NCBI GenBank assembly: GCA_019637295.1
Contig: JAHBVX010000001.1
Location: 1,091,501 to 1,155,500, forward strand
Length of the DNA: 64,000 nucleotides
Reading direction: 5' to 3'
DNA from: Polyangiaceae bacterium
GTDB taxonomy: Bacteria > Myxococcota_A > Polyangia > Polyangiales > Polyangiaceae
Shown one piece after another: positions 61,879 to 64,000 of the stretch. The translations under genes were made by a program, and so were the position numbers. The notes below the pieces were generated by a model, which had not been told where the DNA came from, searched no databases, and saw nothing but the letters and a program-made list of their open reading frames with translations. Positions within the stretch are counted from its first letter, which is position 1. Each line of letters starts with the position of its first letter.

Positions 61879-63291
61879 ATGCCGCCGCCCTGGAACATCT
61901 GGCCCTATCACCGCACCGGCTCCGCCGTCACCTTCCCTCGCGACGAGGGCTGGCATCGGCTCCTCCCCGGCCGCATCGCCAACCCGGCGCTCTCGGACAT
62001 GGAGTGGGTGTATCTCAACGCGCACGTGAACGAGGTCGGGGGTCAAGGGCGCTCGTTCATCGTGTTTGCCGCCTACTTCACCCAAGGGCTGCGCTTCCTG
62101 GTGGTGCGCGCCTTCGACCCTCAGGACGCGTACCTCGGCGCCTGGACCGGCACCGCCTGGGGTCTCTTGCGGGCGTCCCCCGAGCGCCTCGACCTCACCT
62201 TCAAGCACGGCGGCGGGACGGACGAGTGGAGCACGCGCACCGACGCCGGTGGCCAGGCGATTCCGTTCTCGTCGCGGCTGGTCGCCAAGGACGACGCGGG
62301 CGCGTTCTCGGTCGCCCTCGAGACGACGAACACCAAGCGGCCGTACGAGGCCGGTGGCCGTGGCTACCTTCCCTTCGGCCAGCGAGGCGCGTTCTACTAC
62401 TACTCGCTCACCCGACTGCAGGTCAGCGGCACGCTGGAGCTGACGCGGCTGGATGGAGGCGGGCGCGAGACCGTGAACGTCGAAGGCGTCGGCTGGTACG
62501 ACCACCAGTGGGGGCCGTTCTACGTCACGCCCATCCGCAACAAGAACCTGGAAGAGTACGAGTGGATGAGCATCCAGCTCGACACCGGCGACGAGATCCT
62601 GCTCACCACCGTGTGGGAGCCCCACGGCGAGACGCCGAGTCTTCCGGCCTACGGCGGCGCGGGGCTCGTGCGGGCCGATCAGACCTTCGACAAGCTCATC
62701 GGGTCACACCGCTGGAAGCGCACCCGCTTTTGGCGCTCGGGCAAGCAGCACGCGACCTACTCTGCCGGGTGGACCTTCGACGCGCCCGAGTGGGACACCC
62801 ACCTGGTGATCAAGCCGCGTTACCACGATCAGCTCACGCCGCTGATCGACGCGCCGCCGCCGAACCTGCTCGGCACCGTCAGCCGCCTGCTCGAGGGTTG
62901 GGCCACGCTGCTCGGGGACTTCTGGGAGGGAAGCTGCCGGGTCGAGGGCACCTTCGGCGGCAATCCGGTGAAGGGTCTCGCCTTCGCAGAGCTCGTGAAG
63001 CGCTACGAAGATCCGGTGTTCCGGGTTCAGGTCGTGCGCAACGAGCCCGGCCTGTGCGTGCTCGAGTGGCGGGTGGAGAACCCAGACGAGCAGGTGCCGC
63101 TGAAATTCCGCTTCTACCTCGAGCGCGAGGACAGCAGCCCCATCCTGGACGAGTCGGATCTCGACGTGCCCGTCTACGTGCTCGACGACCCGAGCCTGCC
63201 CAAGAACGAGACGCTGGTCGTGCGGGTCGTGGCTACCAGCCAGGACGGCGCGATCTCCGGGACCGCCGCCACCACCCTGGTCTTGCGCTAG
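61879..63291 (+). CDS. CrtC/AttH-type lipocalin-like protein
   Basis: 470 residues. An internal double lipocalin-like beta-barrel: [79 protein letters not shown] and [17 protein letters not shown]. The GWYDHQWG block is characteristic of hydroxyneurosporene synthase (CrtC)-type carotenoid 1,2-hydratases and the related AttH family. No signal peptide. No carotenoid gene lies nearby, so a lipid or polyketide hydration role is as likely. It overlaps the convergent NUDIX gene by four bases. Confidence 0.75.
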   Translation: MPPPWNIWPYHRTGSAVTFPRDEGWHRLLPGRIANPALSDMEWVYLNAHVNEVGGQGRSFIVFAAYFTQGLRFLVVRAFDPQDAYLGAWTGTAWGLLRASPERLDLTFKHGGGTDEWSTRTDAGGQAIPFSSRLVAKDDAGAFSVALETTNTKRPYEAGGRGYLPFGQRGAFYYYSLTRLQVSGTLELTRLDGGGRETVNVEGVGWYDHQWGPFYVTPIRNKNLEEYEWMSIQLDTGDEILLTTVWEPHGETPSLPAYGGAGLVRADQTFDKLIGSHRWKRTRFWRSGKQHATYSAGWTFDAPEWDTHLVIKPRYHDQLTPLIDAPPPNLLGTVSRLLEGWATLLGDFWEGSCRVEGTFGGNPVKGLAFAELVKRYEDPVFRVQVVRNEPGLCVLEWRVENPDEQVPLKFRFYLEREDSSPILDESDLDVPVYVLDDPSLPKNETLVVRVVATSQDGAISGTAATTLVLR

Positions 63292-63779
63292 CGCGCCACG
63301 GCCAGCTCGTGGTCCAGCATCGCGTCGCCGTCGAACACGAATCTTCCGTCGAAACGGCGTCGTGCGATCAGGTGCGGTAGCCAGAGCGCGTCGTCGACCC
63401 ACATCTCTGCGTAAGGGATGGCGTGCAGGGGCGTCCACAGGGGCACCGCCTCCGCGGTCTCCTCCGGAGTTCCGGACAGAGCCTCGGCGCGGAACACGGT
63501 GACGAAGATGCTGTAGCCATCCACGAACTGAAACGCGAGCGTGCCGCCCTCGCTCAACTGCGCTGGCGTGACCCGGAGCTCCTCTTCGACCTCGCGGACG
63601 GCGGCGTCGAGCGCAGTCTCGCCCGGGTCGATGCGCCCGCCGGGCCCGTTGATCTTGCCCGCGCCGAGGCCTCGCTTCTTGCGGATCAAGAGCACCTGGT
63701 CGTCGCGCAAGACGAAGCACAGCGTGGCCAGGTCCTTGGCGCGCCAAGTGGTCCAGTCGATGTCGGCGAGGCAGCGCAT
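63288..63779 (-). CDS. NUDIX hydrolase (8-oxo-dGTPase-like)
   Basis: 163 residues. The Nudix box [22 protein letters not shown] (about 47-68) has Gly-x5-Glu-x7-Arg-Glu-x2-Glu-Glu in place. [16 protein letters not shown] before it resembles MTH1-type 8-oxo-dGTP or 2-OH-dATP hydrolases, which sanitise oxidised nucleotides. Substrate not proved. Cytosolic. Confidence 0.88.
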   Translation of the reverse strand: MRCLADIDWTTWRAKDLATLCFVLRDDQVLLIRKKRGLGAGKINGPGGRIDPGETALDAAVREVEEELRVTPAQLSEGGTLAFQFVDGYSIFVTVFRAEALSGTPEETAEAVPLWTPLHAIPYAEMWVDDALWLPHLIARRRFDGRFVFDGDAMLDHELAVAR

Positions 63780-63820
63780 CGGCCCGAGCTTACCGCGAGG
63801 TGGCCCGTCGCGCTGACGCT

Positions 63821-64000
<180 letters not shown>

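Overview
The window is high-GC (roughly 70 % by eye), densely coded DNA with long shadow frames. It most resembles Myxococcota, probably of the Polyangiales type. The reasons are many Gly/Ser/Cys-rich lipoproteins, several TPR and PEGA proteins, an IgGFc-binding lipoprotein, an FHA/Ser-Thr-kinase signalling style, a bactofilin triplet and Glt/Agm (gliding) family proteins. No rRNA, tRNA, insertion sequence, prophage or CRISPR array was recognised. About 61 protein genes are called; the first (urocanase) and the last (RND efflux pump) run off the window.

Layout. 1-13 kb: partial urocanase, LysM/M15 peptidase, MscS channel with a cyclic-nucleotide domain, a GAF-like protein, an intergenic array of four perfect hairpins (4562-4678), a Gly/Cys lipoprotein, ArfB ribosome rescue factor, an envelope protein, a CxxC-rich protein, a YbiT-type ABC-F ATPase and an IgGFc-binding lipoprotein. 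13-20 kb: DUF454 protein, malate dehydrogenase, acyltransferase, lipoprotein/YtxH pair, SDR, glutathione reductase with a receiver protein, and a divergent LuxR-type regulator with a Cys cluster.

19.6-31.7 kb: two divergent operons. Leftward: FG-GAP-like protein, Tat-type family-5 solute-binding protein, purple-acid-type phosphatase lipoprotein. Rightward: outer-membrane beta-barrel, a periplasmic Pro/Ala protein and three TPR proteins that look like GltC, GltD/AgmU and GltE, with start/stop overlaps. This operon is the most interesting system in the window.

31.7-43.9 kb: VWA lipoprotein, FHA protein, RlmI-like methyltransferase, OmpA-family and other outer-membrane proteins, pyrE coupled to three consecutive bactofilin genes, an RRM RNA-binding protein with a structured leader and a strong terminator, TrmH-type methyltransferase, DAHP synthase, thioredoxin and a membrane phosphoesterase. 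43.9-64 kb: a giant Asp-box lipoprotein, purB, glycosyltransferase, a Ser/Thr kinase overlapping a PEGA protein, two repeat/propeller lipoproteins, rhodanese, RNase J, Shelphs-type phosphatase, MgtE, thiolase, CrtC-like lipocalin, NUDIX hydrolase and the end of a CusA/CzcA pump.

All functional calls come from reading motifs in the translated sequence and from general family knowledge; no database search was run.
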